From NCBI GenBank assembly GCA_965284315.1, contig OZ260072.1, positions 1,054,001 through 1,118,000 of the forward strand: a stretch of 64,000 nucleotides of DNA. Direction: 5' to 3'. The first letter of the stretch is position 1; the number at the start of each line of letters is the position of its first letter. The stretch comes from PCRC01 sp017848435 (GTDB taxonomy: Bacteria > Pseudomonadota > Gammaproteobacteria > Burkholderiales > Burkholderiaceae_C). Under the pieces are notes generated by a model. It had not been told where the DNA came from. It saw nothing but the letters and a program-made list of their open reading frames with translations, and ran no database searches. A program made the position numbers and the translations under genes. This document shows, piece after piece, positions 24,351 to 33,063 of this stretch.

Positions 24351-25763
24351 ATGAATCGCAGAAATTTTGTTGCCAGCGCCGCTGGTACCGCCCTCGCCGC
24401 CACGGCAGTCAGCAAAGTGGCCATGGCCGCCCTGCCGGAGCCGGTGATGCAGCCCAGCTTCAACACCGCGCCCCCACTGGTGCCCAACACCGGTCGCCCT
24501 TACAACCCGGTCGTCACGCTCAACGGCTGGACCCTGCCCTGGCGCATGAACCAGGGCGTGAAAGAGTTTCACCTGGTGGCCGAGCCGGTGGTGCGCGAGA
24601 TGGCGCCCGGCTTCAAGGTCAACATGTGGGGCTACAACGGCCAGAGCCCCGGCCCGACCATCGAGGTGGTAGAAGGGGACAGGGTGCGCATCTTTGTCAC
24701 CAACAAGCTGCCTGAGCACACCACCATCCACTGGCACGGCCAGCGCCTGCCCAACGGCATGGACGGGGTGGGCGGTCTGAATCAGCGGCAGATTCCGGTG
24801 GGCAAGACCTTTGTCTACGAATTCGTTGCACGCCGACCCGGCACCTTCATGTACCACCCACATGCAGACGAGGCGATTCAGATGGCGATGGGCATGATGG
24901 GGATGTGGGTCACTCACCCAAAAAACAACCATCCTTTGATTGACACCGTGGACCGTGACTTCTGCTTTCTGCTGAACGCCTTTGACGTTGATCCCGGCAC
25001 GCAGACGCCCAAGATCATGACCATGCTCGACTTCAACATCTGGAGTTGGAATTCGCGTGTGTTTCCAGGCATCGACACACTCAACGTAAGGAAAAACGAC
25101 AAGGTGCGAATTCGAATCGGTAACCTGACGATGACGAACCACCCGATACACCTACACGGCCACGAGTTTCTGGTGACCGGAACCGACGGTGGACCCACAC
25201 CCAAGAGCACCCGCCGCTACGAGGTCACGGAGGATGTAGCGGTCGGCCAAATGCGGCAAATCGAATTCCTCGCCGACGAGGAAGGTGACTGGGCATTCCA
25301 TTGCCACAAGAGCCACCACACCATGGGCGCGATGGGCCACAACTTCCCCACCATGATTGGGGTGGACCACCGTGGCTTGGTGAAAAAGATTCAAAAACTG
25401 GTGCCCGACTACATGGTGATGGGCGAGCGCGGCATGGCCGACATGGGCGAGATGGAAATGCCGCTGCCCGACAACACCTTCCCCATGATGACCGGTGCAG
25501 GACCCCACGGCCCGGTGGAGATGGGCGGTATGTTCAGCGTCGTCAAGGTGCGCAAAGACCAGAAGCCTGGCGACTATTCCGACCCCGGCTGGTACAAGCA
25601 GCCGCCCGGTACGCAAGCCTTTGAATGGACCGGTGAGCTGCCCAACCCAGCGCGCTTCAAGGCCGAGGGCGGCAACTCAATGCCGCTGACCCAAAAGCTC
25701 GATCCACCAGTCAATGTCGATGCGCGCAAACCCATGGGTGGTATGGGCGGCATGAAGCACTAA
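24351..25763 (+). CDS. Multicopper oxidase (periplasmic copper oxidase)
   Basis: The 470-aa protein begins MNRRNFVASAAG, a twin-arginine signal. All copper ligand motifs are present: HWHG (127-130), YHPHAD, NHPIHLHGHEF and HCHKSHHTMGAM, the last with the type 1 His, Cys, His and Met. It probably oxidises Cu(I) to less toxic Cu(II) in the periplasm. The C-terminal Met-rich stretch (MADMGEMEMPLP, MGGMGGMKH) suggests extra copper binding. It starts 1 bp after the outer membrane gene. The start at 24351 is chosen because the Tat motif then lies at the N-terminus. Confidence 0.92.
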   Translation: MNRRNFVASAAGTALAATAVSKVAMAALPEPVMQPSFNTAPPLVPNTGRPYNPVVTLNGWTLPWRMNQGVKEFHLVAEPVVREMAPGFKVNMWGYNGQSPGPTIEVVEGDRVRIFVTNKLPEHTTIHWHGQRLPNGMDGVGGLNQRQIPVGKTFVYEFVARRPGTFMYHPHADEAIQMAMGMMGMWVTHPKNNHPLIDTVDRDFCFLLNAFDVDPGTQTPKIMTMLDFNIWSWNSRVFPGIDTLNVRKNDKVRIRIGNLTMTNHPIHLHGHEFLVTGTDGGPTPKSTRRYEVTEDVAVGQMRQIEFLADEEGDWAFHCHKSHHTMGAMGHNFPTMIGVDHRGLVKKIQKLVPDYMVMGERGMADMGEMEMPLPDNTFPMMTGAGPHGPVEMGGMFSVVKVRKDQKPGDYSDPGWYKQPPGTQAFEWTGELPNPARFKAEGGNSMPLTQKLDPPVNVDARKPMGGMGGMKH

Positions 25764-25793
25764 ATCACGACTTCTTTTTGAACGGAAATCATC

Positions 25794-26321
25794 ATGAAAA
25801 CTCTTAAATCTATCTCCCTGGCTTTGGCGTTGGCCTCTGGCGCAATCACGCCTGCCGTGGCCCACAGCGACAAGCCACACGACAAAAAACCCGCTGCGGC
25901 AGTGGTCAAGGAGCAAAAGGCATGGGGCATTGCCGGTGACGCCAAGACAGTCACCCGCACCGTCGCCATCAGCATGAAGGAAATGCGCTTCACCCCAGAG
26001 AAAATCGACGTTAAGCAAGGCGAAACCATCCGCTTCGTCATCAAAAACGAGGGCAAACTGCTGCACGAGCTGGTGATTGGCACGAAGAAGGAACTCGACG
26101 AACACGCGGCCATGATGGTCAAGTTCCCGACCATGGAACACGACGAGCCCTACATGTCCCATGTGTCTTCAGGCAAAACCGGCGAGATCATCTGGACCTT
26201 CAATCGCCCTGGCAATTTTGACTTTGCCTGCCTGATCGCCGGGCATTACCAAGCCGGCATGGTCGGGAAAATCACGGTGGCCGCTGCGGAGAAAAGCCAT
26301 GGCGATCACGGCAAACACTGA
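25794..26321 (+). CDS. Cupredoxin-domain periplasmic copper protein
   Basis: This 175-aa protein has a signal peptide ending AVAHS. A cupredoxin domain follows with ligands HELVIG and CLIAGHYQAGM (Cys-x4-His-x4-Met). His-rich segments flank it (HSDKPHDKK, SHGDHGKH). It binds copper, perhaps passing electrons to or from the multicopper oxidase upstream. It resembles the CopI group. It overlaps an alternative start of the DUF411 gene. Confidence 0.9.
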   Translation: MKTLKSISLALALASGAITPAVAHSDKPHDKKPAAAVVKEQKAWGIAGDAKTVTRTVAISMKEMRFTPEKIDVKQGETIRFVIKNEGKLLHELVIGTKKELDEHAAMMVKFPTMEHDEPYMSHVSSGKTGEIIWTFNRPGNFDFACLIAGHYQAGMVGKITVAAAEKSHGDHGKH

Positions 26322-26334
26322 TCGCAGGCCTTTG

Positions 26335-26790
26335 ATGCACCGCCGAAGCCTTGTGTTTGGGGCGCTGGCGGGAGCCGTTTCAGGCTTCGCCAGCGCAACC
26401 AGCTCACCGGCACTGTCCATTGTGGTCTGGAAAGACCGCAACTGCGGCTGCTGTAAGGACTGGATCACCCATCTGCAGAAAAGCGGTTTTCAGGTCCAGG
26501 CCCATGACACCGGCAACAAGGCTGTGCGTAAGCGACTGGGTATGCCTGAAAAGTTCGGCTCATGTCACACCGCACAGGTCGGTGGGTATGTGATCGAAGG
26601 ACATGTCCCGGCCAGCGACATCTTGCGGCTCCTGAAGGAAAAGCCAGCTGCGATTGGACTGGCTGTGCCAGGCATGCCCATCGGCTCTCCGGGCATGGAT
26701 GGTCCGCTGTATGGCAACCGCAAAGACCCTTATGAAGTGCTGCTGGTGCGCCACTTTCTGTCACCCCTGGTTTTTCAATCTCACTCGTAA
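26335..26790 (+). CDS. DUF411 periplasmic metal-binding protein
   Basis: The 151-aa protein starts MHRRSLVFGALAGAVSGFASA, a Tat-like or Sec signal. The DUF411 core follows with VWKDRNCGCCKDWITHL and GSCHTAQVGGYVIEGHVPA. The NCGCC cysteines and GSCHT are the likely metal site. Such proteins recur in copper and silver operons, but the precise task is unproven. I chose the ATG at 26335 because it gives a clean signal peptide. Confidence 0.88.
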   Translation: MHRRSLVFGALAGAVSGFASATSSPALSIVVWKDRNCGCCKDWITHLQKSGFQVQAHDTGNKAVRKRLGMPEKFGSCHTAQVGGYVIEGHVPASDILRLLKEKPAAIGLAVPGMPIGSPGMDGPLYGNRKDPYEVLLVRHFLSPLVFQSHS

Positions 26791-26801
26791 AAGGTATTCA
26801 C

Positions 26802-27104
26802 ATGAAAAAATTTGCTTTCACCCTGTTGACCGCCGCCACGTTGGCAATGCCCGCATTTGCCCAGACGACCGCACCTGCGCCAGTTGACGGCGAAGTACGC
26901 AAGATCGACAAGGAAGCGAAGAAGATCACCATCCGCCACGGCGAGATCAAGAACCTCGACATGCCAAGCATGACGATGGTATTTCAGGTCAACGATGCCG
27001 CAGAACTCGACAAATTCAAGTCGGGCGACAAGATTCAGTTCAAAGCTGAACGCAGCAGTGGCGGCGCCTTCATGGCCAGTGAAATCAAACCCGCTGCAAA
27101 GTAA
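26802..27104 (+). CDS. CusF-like periplasmic copper-binding protein
   Basis: The 100-aa protein has a signal peptide (LLTAATLAMPAFAQ) and the CusF OB-fold with IRHGEIKNLDMPSMTMVFQV, which carries the His and two Met ligands of Cu(I)/Ag(I). It likely carries copper to the Cus pump encoded at 34034-40091, whose adaptor has a second CusF-like domain at its C-terminus. It is the fifth gene in the cassette. Confidence 0.9.
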   Translation: MKKFAFTLLTAATLAMPAFAQTTAPAPVDGEVRKIDKEAKKITIRHGEIKNLDMPSMTMVFQVNDAAELDKFKSGDKIQFKAERSSGGAFMASEIKPAAK

Positions 27105-27234
27105 GCGGCAAACAGAACGCCAACCCTGTCATTGGTGTTGGCGTTCTGACACCAAGTCTCCTTCCAAAAACAGAGAGTTTTGGAAGAGGCACCAAGCGCA
27201 TCGTTCAATCACCAAGAGATAAAGAGGAGCAACC

Positions 27235-28089
27235 ATGTCTAAAAAAATAAAGCACGTCTCGACTTTCATGGCAGTGGCCATGGCATCTGTCTTCAGTGGT
27301 CTGGCTATGGGTCAGCCTATGCTGCATTCATCCGAGCACCCATTGACGCTAAAGACCGATACAGGGTCGCACTTCACAGTAACTGGCAATGCGTCGCTAA
27401 CCTCTGACTACCGCTTCAGAGGTTTCACACAGACAAATTACGGCGCGGCATTTCAAGGCGGTTTTGACATTCAGCACCACTCCGGCTTGTACGCGGGAAA
27501 CTGGAATTCGAACGTATCCAGTTCGCTGCTGAATGGTGCGAACCTCGAAATGGATTTTTATGCGGGATACAAGGGCAAACTTGCTAACGGCATTGGCTAT
27601 GACACCGGGTTCGTTTACTACTATTACCCGCGAAGCGGCAAGGCCGGGTCGCCAATCGCGGGCCAGAAAGTCAAAAACTCTGAGCTTTATGTCGGTGCAA
27701 GCTATGGCCCGTTCATCGCAAAGTATTTCTACGCGACGTCAGACTACTTCAGCACTGCCAAACTTTTTGGCGCACCCAACTCAACAAAAGGCAGCACCTA
27801 CCTAGACCTGAACTTTCGACAGGACATTGGTTATGGCCTGACTTTGGGCGCGCATGCCGGCCTGCTGAATGTAAAGAACAATGAGCAGTTCACCCAGGTC
27901 GATGGTTCGGCGCTTCCCAAACGCGTAGCTGACTACAAGGTCAGTCTCACGAAACGGGTCGAAGGGTTTGACTTGACTGGCGCCGTCGTTACGACTTCCA
28001 AGAAAGGGTACTTTGCGAACTCGCTGACAGCACCGTTTGAGGAAGCAGGAAAGACACGCGGTGTTGTCTCGGTAGAGCGGCTATTCTGA
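27235..28089 (+). CDS. TorF-family putative porin
   Basis: The 284-aa protein has a signal peptide ending at about residue 26 (GLAMGQ) and then alternating beta-strands with NASLTSDYRFRGFTQTNYGAAFQGGFDI, the start signature of the TorF (Gcw_chp) family. It ends in Phe (VERLF), as outer membrane barrels do. GAGGAG precedes the ATG. It is the last gene of the copper cassette and may change outer-membrane permeability; the substrate is unknown. Confidence 0.82.
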   Translation: MSKKIKHVSTFMAVAMASVFSGLAMGQPMLHSSEHPLTLKTDTGSHFTVTGNASLTSDYRFRGFTQTNYGAAFQGGFDIQHHSGLYAGNWNSNVSSSLLNGANLEMDFYAGYKGKLANGIGYDTGFVYYYYPRSGKAGSPIAGQKVKNSELYVGASYGPFIAKYFYATSDYFSTAKLFGAPNSTKGSTYLDLNFRQDIGYGLTLGAHAGLLNVKNNEQFTQVDGSALPKRVADYKVSLTKRVEGFDLTGAVVTTSKKGYFANSLTAPFEEAGKTRGVVSVERLF

Positions 28090-28110
28090 GACTTGGGGTT
28101 GCGTTGAAAT

Positions 28111-28152
28111 CCCATGAAATGGCCTAATTCGATGCGATCAGGCCATTTCTGG
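28111..28152. terminator. Hairpin between convergent genes, probable terminator
   Basis: CCCATGAAATGGCCT pairs with AGGCCATTTCTGGG with one bulged base. No long T-run follows. It lies between the convergent TorF-like gene and the small secreted-protein gene. Confidence 0.55.
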
Positions 28153-28199
28153 GAGAAGCACCAGGTGGTGGTTACCGCCTGATTGCTCCGACAGCCAGC

Positions 28200-28499
28200 T
28201 CAACATTGACCCTTTGGACCCACGTAGCGTGTATCGCCGTCCGCTTGGAGATCAATGCAGTAGCCATCGTGCGAGCGCGGATTCTTCTTGAACTCTTCGA
28301 GTTCTTTCAAGACGTCAGCGCGCGTTTTGCCATGGCCAGCATGCGGATCGGCCGCTGCAACAACAGCCGGTTTTGCAACTGGTCTTGCGCTTCGCTCGGA
28401 GCTGGTGCCCAGCGCGTTGTTGTCGCCACTGGCGGCGAATGCGGTTGTTGCCATCAGACCGCTGAGTGCAGCAAGAACGAGGGTGTTGCGAATTGTCAT
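28200..28499 (-). CDS. Small secreted protein with GDTRYVGPxGxC tail, copy 1
   Basis: The 99-aa protein has a signal peptide (LVLAALSGLMATTAFAA), a His segment (DPHAGHGK), a helix (RADVLKELEEFKKNPRSHDG) and the tail YCIDLQADGDTRYVGPKGQC. A paralogue lies at 44717-44983, and both are divergent from a paralogous response-regulator gene. The conserved two Cys and the HDGYC/HDGFC context suggest a metal-related periplasmic role. I know no named family. AAAGGAAAC lies before the ATG. Confidence 0.7.
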   Translation of the reverse strand: MTIRNTLVLAALSGLMATTAFAASGDNNALGTSSERSARPVAKPAVVAAADPHAGHGKTRADVLKELEEFKKNPRSHDGYCIDLQADGDTRYVGPKGQC

Positions 28500-28603
28500 G
28501 ATGTTTCCTTTAGGTTTCTGAACGTTGGCTCCCGAGCGGTTCACTGAGGAGATGGCGAACTGGTTGCGCCATGGAGTCACTGTAGAAAGACAGCCTCGAC
28601 GCC

Positions 28604-28638
28604 AACATGGCTTGAACATTACAAATTTGTGCGTTTCA
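28604..28638. promoter_or_regulatory. Shared operator/promoter block, copy 1
   Basis: This 35-nt block between the small gene and the response regulator recurs, inverted, at 44584-44618 with a single difference. It contains the palindrome ACAAATTTGT (28621-28630), a plausible CusR/CopR-type box. Similarity continues leftward through CTGTAGAAA and CAGCCTCGACG. Confidence 0.7.
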
Positions 28639-28677
28639 GATTCAACGCAACGCACAAACCATTGCGAAAGACAACGA

Positions 28678-29358
28678 ATGCGCATACTGGTGGTTGAGGA
28701 CGAACGCAAGCTGGCGCGCTACCTGCAACAGGGTTTGGGCGAGAACGGCTTTATGGTGGACGTGGCCCACGATGGAATTGAGGGCAAGCACTTGGCGACC
28801 GAAGGCGACTACGACCTTGTGCTGCTGGATGTCATGCTGCCGGGTGTGGACGGATTTGGCGTGCTGAGCGCCCTGCGCAAGACGAAGAACACGCCTGTGC
28901 TGATGCTGACGGCGCGCGACAAAGTGGAAGACCGCGTGCTGGGACTTGAAAACGGTGCCGATGACTACCTGGTTAAGCCATTTGCTTTCTCTGAATTGCT
29001 CGCCCGCGTTCAGGCATTGCTCAGACGAGGCGGATCGGGCAACGCGCAGGAAATCACATCACTGCGTCTTGGCGACCTTGAGCTGGACCTGGTTCGCCGA
29101 AAAGCCACGCGTGCAGAGGACCGACTGGACTTGACTGCCAAGGAGTTTTCGCTACTGGCTTTGCTCATGCGAAGACAGGGCCATATTCTGTCGCGAACTC
29201 AGCTGGCGGAACAGGTGTGGGACATGAACTTCGACAGTGACACCAATGTGGTCGAGGTGGCCGTTCGCAGGCTAAGGGCCAAGCTGGACGATCCGTATGC
29301 CGAGAAGCTGCTGCACACCGTGCGCGGCATGGGTTATGTGCTGGAGCGACGCCCGTGA
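28678..29358 (+). CDS. cusR: Heavy-metal response regulator (OmpR/CusR family), copy 1
   Basis: In this 226-aa regulator the receiver domain carries VVEDE, the phospho-acceptor in LVLLDVMLPG and KPF. The C-terminal winged helix has QVWDMNFDSDTNVVEVAVRRLRAKL and HTVRGMGYVLE. It is the CusR/CopR/CzcR type that answers periplasmic copper or silver. The start at 28678 (MRILVVEDE) is the family start; a longer frame upstream runs through the operator block. It overlaps the kinase gene by 4 bp. Confidence 0.9.
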   Translation: MRILVVEDERKLARYLQQGLGENGFMVDVAHDGIEGKHLATEGDYDLVLLDVMLPGVDGFGVLSALRKTKNTPVLMLTARDKVEDRVLGLENGADDYLVKPFAFSELLARVQALLRRGGSGNAQEITSLRLGDLELDLVRRKATRAEDRLDLTAKEFSLLALLMRRQGHILSRTQLAEQVWDMNFDSDTNVVEVAVRRLRAKLDDPYAEKLLHTVRGMGYVLERRP

Positions 29359-30719
29359 AATGGCTTTACGCCTCCATAACGGTACGGCTGACCGTGACAT
29401 TCGGTCTGATCGCCATTGCGGTGTTTGCGGGTGCGGGAGTGTTGATCTACAAGTCTCTCGTTGAAGAACTTCGGCGAGCCGACCACGAAGAGCTGAGCGG
29501 TAAGTTCAAAGCCGTGCTCCATTTTGTGTATGAAGCGGCACCGGAGGGCAGTCTCACGGCTCTGGCTCACCACCTGGATGACGTACTGATAGGACATGAC
29601 CATTTGCGGGTTTGGCTGCTGTCCGACAAAGGCGAGCCCGTCTATGGCGGCTCACCATTGCCAGTGGTTTTAGGCGTTGACGAGCAACAGATGTTGACAC
29701 TGGCGCTTGGCAATGGCCAGCCGCTGGTCGGCGTCAAGCAAAGCATTTCGGGCGCAGCTTCGATGAACGTCCACGAAGCCTTGGTCGCAATCGACCTTCG
29801 CCCAAGGTTGAAGCTGCTGGCCTCTTACCGCAATACCCTGGCGTTCATTTGTATTTTGGGCGTCGTTCTAGCGTTGGGATTGGGCGCAGTTGCCACACGA
29901 CGCGGGCTTTTGCCCGTCAAACGTTTGTCGAAGGCTGCCGACCAGATATCGCCAGACTCGCTGGTCACACGACTTCCCTCCAAGCGGGTTGACCTTGAGT
30001 TGGTGGACATGACCCGAGCCTTCAACAGTGCCCTGGACCGGGTGGAACGCGCCTACAGGCACCAGGAAGCCTTCAATGCCAACGTGGCCCACGAACTGAG
30101 GACGCCGCTGAACACGCTGATCAACGGCGCACAAGTCACCTTGTCCGGTGAACGGACTGTTGACGCTTTGCGCGAGACCTTGGCGTCAAATCTGGAAGAG
30201 CTGGAGCGACTCAAATCCATCGTCAACGACATGCTTTTCCTGGCCAAGGCCGACCAAGGTGAGAAGGCGCTGTCGCTGGAGAAAGTTGAACTGGCAAACG
30301 AAGTGCAGAAGTCCATCGACTACTTCGATCCCATACTTCAGGAGGCCAATGTTGCAGTGGTCTGCGATGGACAAGCCGAGTGCAGGTGCAACCCACCCTT
30401 GATTCGGCGTGCGTTGGTGAATTTGCTGTCAAATGCGGTCAAACACACACCATCAGGTAGGACAGTCACTGTGCGCATTCAACCTGGCAGCACTACCGTG
30501 CGCATCGCTGTGACCAACCCAGGCCCACCACTGTCCGCGCATGTGGCTGAGCACATGTTTGACCGTTTCTTCCGTGCCGATGAAGCGAGGGTGCAGGCTG
30601 GCGAGAGTACAGGCCTGGGTTTAGCCATTGTGAAAGCAGTGGCTCGAATGCACGATGGCGATGTGTTTGCGGAGAACAGCGCAGCTGGCGTCAACGTTGG
30701 ATTCGAGATCACCCGGTAA
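29355..30719 (+). CDS. cusS: Heavy-metal sensor histidine kinase (CusS family), copy 1
   Basis: In this 454-aa kinase two membrane helices (about 8-31 and 156-180) bracket a periplasmic sensor. A HAMP domain follows, then the H-box NVAHELRTPLNTLINGAQ, N-box LVNLLSNAVKHT, F-box and G-box STGLGLAIVKAV. It should autophosphorylate and activate the coupled regulator on metal stress. The paralogue at 42487-43869 is clearly similar along most of its length, with the periplasmic domain less conserved, so the two may sense different metals. Confidence 0.9.
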   Translation: MKWLYASITVRLTVTFGLIAIAVFAGAGVLIYKSLVEELRRADHEELSGKFKAVLHFVYEAAPEGSLTALAHHLDDVLIGHDHLRVWLLSDKGEPVYGGSPLPVVLGVDEQQMLTLALGNGQPLVGVKQSISGAASMNVHEALVAIDLRPRLKLLASYRNTLAFICILGVVLALGLGAVATRRGLLPVKRLSKAADQISPDSLVTRLPSKRVDLELVDMTRAFNSALDRVERAYRHQEAFNANVAHELRTPLNTLINGAQVTLSGERTVDALRETLASNLEELERLKSIVNDMLFLAKADQGEKALSLEKVELANEVQKSIDYFDPILQEANVAVVCDGQAECRCNPPLIRRALVNLLSNAVKHTPSGRTVTVRIQPGSTTVRIAVTNPGPPLSAHVAEHMFDRFFRADEARVQAGESTGLGLAIVKAVARMHDGDVFAENSAAGVNVGFEITR

Positions 30720-30813
30720 AAAACGCAGCTCAAAAACAACATGCAACTCGGCGACGTGTTCACAATGACGGCAAATCACCATCAGACCAGCTGATGCAGG
30801 GCAAAGGAAAACC

Positions 30814-31614
30814 ATGAGTGATTCGCCAATCCTGCATGTCGAGTCCTTTGGCAGACTTGACTCACCGTGTATCGTTTTTCTGCATGGTTTGGCAGGGTCC
30901 ACCGCCTCCTGGGGCACACCGTTCCGACAAATCACCAACAGTCACCGCGTTTTGCTGGTGGACGTTTCGGGGTTTGGTCGCTCGCCCAAGCCCGCCATTG
31001 ACTACACGCTGCAAGACCACGTTGCGGCCCTGAACGCAACACTGCTACTGCACAACGTCGAACAGGCCCATGTTGTGGGCCACTCAATGGGGGCGCTGCT
31101 GGCGTTGGCGTTTGCCGCCCATCAACCGACCCGCGTACAAGGCCTGGCGCTACTGGCCATGCCGTGGCACGCAAGCGAAGCCGAGGCACGAACAAAGATT
31201 GGTGAGCAATCATTGTTCAACCGCTGGCTGGCGCTGGAAACACCCTTGGCCCGAGTCGCTTGCAGCGTCATGTGCCACCTGCGACCTTGGCTCATGCCCT
31301 TGATGCCCCGGCTGATTCGGGATGTACCTGCTGACGTCGCCAGAGACGTATTGCGTCACAACTGGCTGTCTTACTCGCGTTCGCTCAAACACCTGATCAT
31401 TGAGTTGAAACCTGCCGAGCTTCTACCTCTCGTCAACGTACCCCTGCTCTTCATACAAGGTATGAAGGACAAGACTGCGCCACCGGCGCCCGTGGCGAGC
31501 GGCATTGAAGGCTATGCGAATGCTCAACTGCAGACCATTAACGCCGGGCATGACATGATCTTTACCCATGCCCAATCGTTGGCGAACGGTATCAGGAACC
31601 TGCTCAATCAGTAG
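30814..31614 (+). CDS. Alpha/beta-hydrolase
   Basis: The 266-aa protein has the oxyanion region FLHGLAGSTASWG, nucleophile elbow GHSMGA, an acid in QGMKDKTAPP and a catalytic His in NAGHDMIF. No signal peptide is present. The substrate cannot be predicted. It lies 94 bp downstream of the kinase in the same direction, and no metal link is visible. Confidence 0.82.
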   Translation: MSDSPILHVESFGRLDSPCIVFLHGLAGSTASWGTPFRQITNSHRVLLVDVSGFGRSPKPAIDYTLQDHVAALNATLLLHNVEQAHVVGHSMGALLALAFAAHQPTRVQGLALLAMPWHASEAEARTKIGEQSLFNRWLALETPLARVACSVMCHLRPWLMPLMPRLIRDVPADVARDVLRHNWLSYSRSLKHLIIELKPAELLPLVNVPLLFIQGMKDKTAPPAPVASGIEGYANAQLQTINAGHDMIFTHAQSLANGIRNLLNQ

Positions 31615-31713
31615 GTCAGCTTTGGCGCTAGGCTGGTACGCTATAGAAGCGTATATCCGCAATGGTGCAAGTGAAAATCTCAGTGCCCCACACGTCGGTC
31701 ATGCACTTTGCAG

Positions 31714-31941
31714 TCAACGCTCATCCCTTTGTCGATTCTGCTGGTTCTTCTCCTGAATCGGCGGGCAAGGTACGGAGCCATAGGAACAGTACACGCAGCA
31801 ATCACCCGGCTTCGGCCTGAGCATTGCGTGGCATTGCTCGCATTCGTAGCACCATTGGCAAGCGTCGGTTGGCATCGACTCTTGCTTGGCGTGGCCACAT
31901 TGCGGGCAAGTCAGTATGGACTCCAGGACGGCTGCGCTCAT
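31714..31941 (-). CDS. Cys-rich small protein of the mer locus (GDCCVYCSYG type)
   Basis: In this 75-aa protein CPQCGH opens a zinc-ribbon-like fold, followed by CQWCYECEQCH and GDCCVYCSYGSVPCPPIQ. In total 12 cysteines are present. Genes of this type are often found beside merTP or other metal genes. Its start overlaps the merP stop by four bases (ATGA), so it is translationally coupled. Function: probable metal binding. Confidence 0.8.
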   Translation of the reverse strand: MSAAVLESILTCPQCGHAKQESMPTDACQWCYECEQCHAMLRPKPGDCCVYCSYGSVPCPPIQEKNQQNRQRDER

Positions 31942-32222
31942 TTCGCACTGTCCGTCAGCGTGGACGGGTAACCCGCATCTTTGGTTGCACGGGTCAAGGC
32001 ATTGAGATTGGTTACCACGTCATCAAACGTCACGACGACAAGCCGTTTGCTGAAGTTCACCTCGGCCCGACTGACACCTGACACTTGAGTCAGCGCCTTC
32101 TTCACGGTGATCGGACACACCGGGCAATCCATTGTTGGTAGCGACAAAGTGACTGTCTTCTGCGCCGCCCAGACTGGTGCAATTAATGTGGTCAGTAAAA
32201 CGGTAGCAAGCAAGCTTTTCAT
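31938..32222 (-). CDS. merP: Periplasmic mercury-binding protein MerP
   Basis: This 94-aa protein has a signal peptide (LLATVLLTTLIAPVWAA) and a ferredoxin-like HMA domain with MDCPVCPITVKKALTQVSGV, the Hg-binding Cys pair. It passes Hg(II) to MerT. It follows merT by 12 bp. Typical MerP has TCAAC or TCxxC; here the first residues are MDCPVC. Confidence 0.9.
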   Translation of the reverse strand: MKSLLATVLLTTLIAPVWAAQKTVTLSLPTMDCPVCPITVKKALTQVSGVSRAEVNFSKRLVVVTFDDVVTNLNALTRATKDAGYPSTLTDSAK

Positions 32223-32234
32223 GTCATATTTCTT

Positions 32235-32615
32235 TCAGTAAAACCATGGAGCAACGTAAGGAAATCCGAATGCGATCAGTATCAGCAGAGCGACAGAGCC
32301 AAACAGGATTTGATAGGCCAGCTTGACACGAGGGACAGCGCAGAATTCACCGGGAAGGCAGTCTGGCATGGGTCGCCAAATACTTCGCCCAGCAAACAGC
32401 AACGCCACCAGTGCCGTTCCGATGAACAAGAAACGGTAGGGTTCGAGCGCGGTCAGGTTTCCGATCCAGGCCCCTGAAAAACCCAGCGCCAATAGCAGCA
32501 ACGGCCCCAAACAGCAGGCCGACGCGAGCACAGCCGCGACCCCGCTCGCAAGCAATGCGCCGAGCCCACTCTTGGAGGCCATAGATGCGGATTCATTCGG
32601 TATTTGAGGTTCCAT
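32235..32615 (-). CDS. merT: Mercuric ion transporter MerT
   Basis: The 126-aa inner-membrane protein has three hydrophobic helices, the Cys pair SACCLGP in helix 1 and a second, loop-located pair in MPDCLPGEFC. These relay Hg(II) inward from MerP. It is the first gene of the mer operon, with a typical MerR-controlled promoter upstream. No merA is present to reduce the imported mercury. Confidence 0.92.
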   Translation of the reverse strand: MEPQIPNESASMASKSGLGALLASGVAAVLASACCLGPLLLLALGFSGAWIGNLTALEPYRFLFIGTALVALLFAGRSIWRPMPDCLPGEFCAVPRVKLAYQILFGSVALLILIAFGFPYVAPWFY

Positions 32616-32622
32616 GGGTTAA

Positions 32623-32653
32623 GCTTATTCCCGTACCTTAGTACGGAGTCAAG
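32623..32653 (-). promoter_or_regulatory. MerR-type mer promoter and operator
   Basis: On the minus strand -35 TTGACT (32648-32653) and -10 ATAAGC (32623-32628) have a 19-bp spacer. The MerR dyad CCGTACCTTAGTACGG (32631-32646) fills that spacer. The long spacer is the hallmark of promoters that MerR untwists. Confidence 0.9.
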
Positions 32654-32655
32654 TA

Positions 32656-33063
32656 ATGGAAGAGAACGCGGATGGGTTAACAATTGGTGGCCTAGCTGAT
32701 GCTGCAGGCGTTAACGTTGAGACCATTCGCTACTACCAGCGTAAGGGCCTGATGTACCTCCCTCAGCGCGCTTACGGCAGCATTCGACGCTATGCGGCTT
32801 CCGACCTTGGTCGCGTGCGTTTCATCAAAGCCTCCCAGCGTCTGGGGTTCAGTCTTGAAGAAGTCGGTGAGTTGCTGAAGTTGGAAGACGGGACGCATTG
32901 CCAGGAGGCCAGCAAGCTGGCTTCGGGCAAGTTGCTGGATGTGCGTGACCGGCTGGCCAACCTGCAGCGCATTGAAAAAGCTCTGAGCCAACTCGTCGAA
33001 CGTTGCAGTGCGGCGTACGGTTCAGTGAAGTGCCCTTTGATCTCGTCGTTGCGGGACACGTAG
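32656..33063 (+). CDS. merR: Mercury-responsive regulator MerR
   Basis: The 135-aa protein has an N-terminal winged helix (VNVETIRYYQRKGLM) and cysteines at 82, 117 and 126, exactly the Hg(II)-binding positions of Tn501 MerR. This points to mercury rather than another metal. It is divergent from merT across the operator and directly followed, with no gap, by the ynfA-like gene. Confidence 0.93.
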   Translation: MEENADGLTIGGLADAAGVNVETIRYYQRKGLMYLPQRAYGSIRRYAASDLGRVRFIKASQRLGFSLEEVGELLKLEDGTHCQEASKLASGKLLDVRDRLANLQRIEKALSQLVERCSAAYGSVKCPLISSLRDT

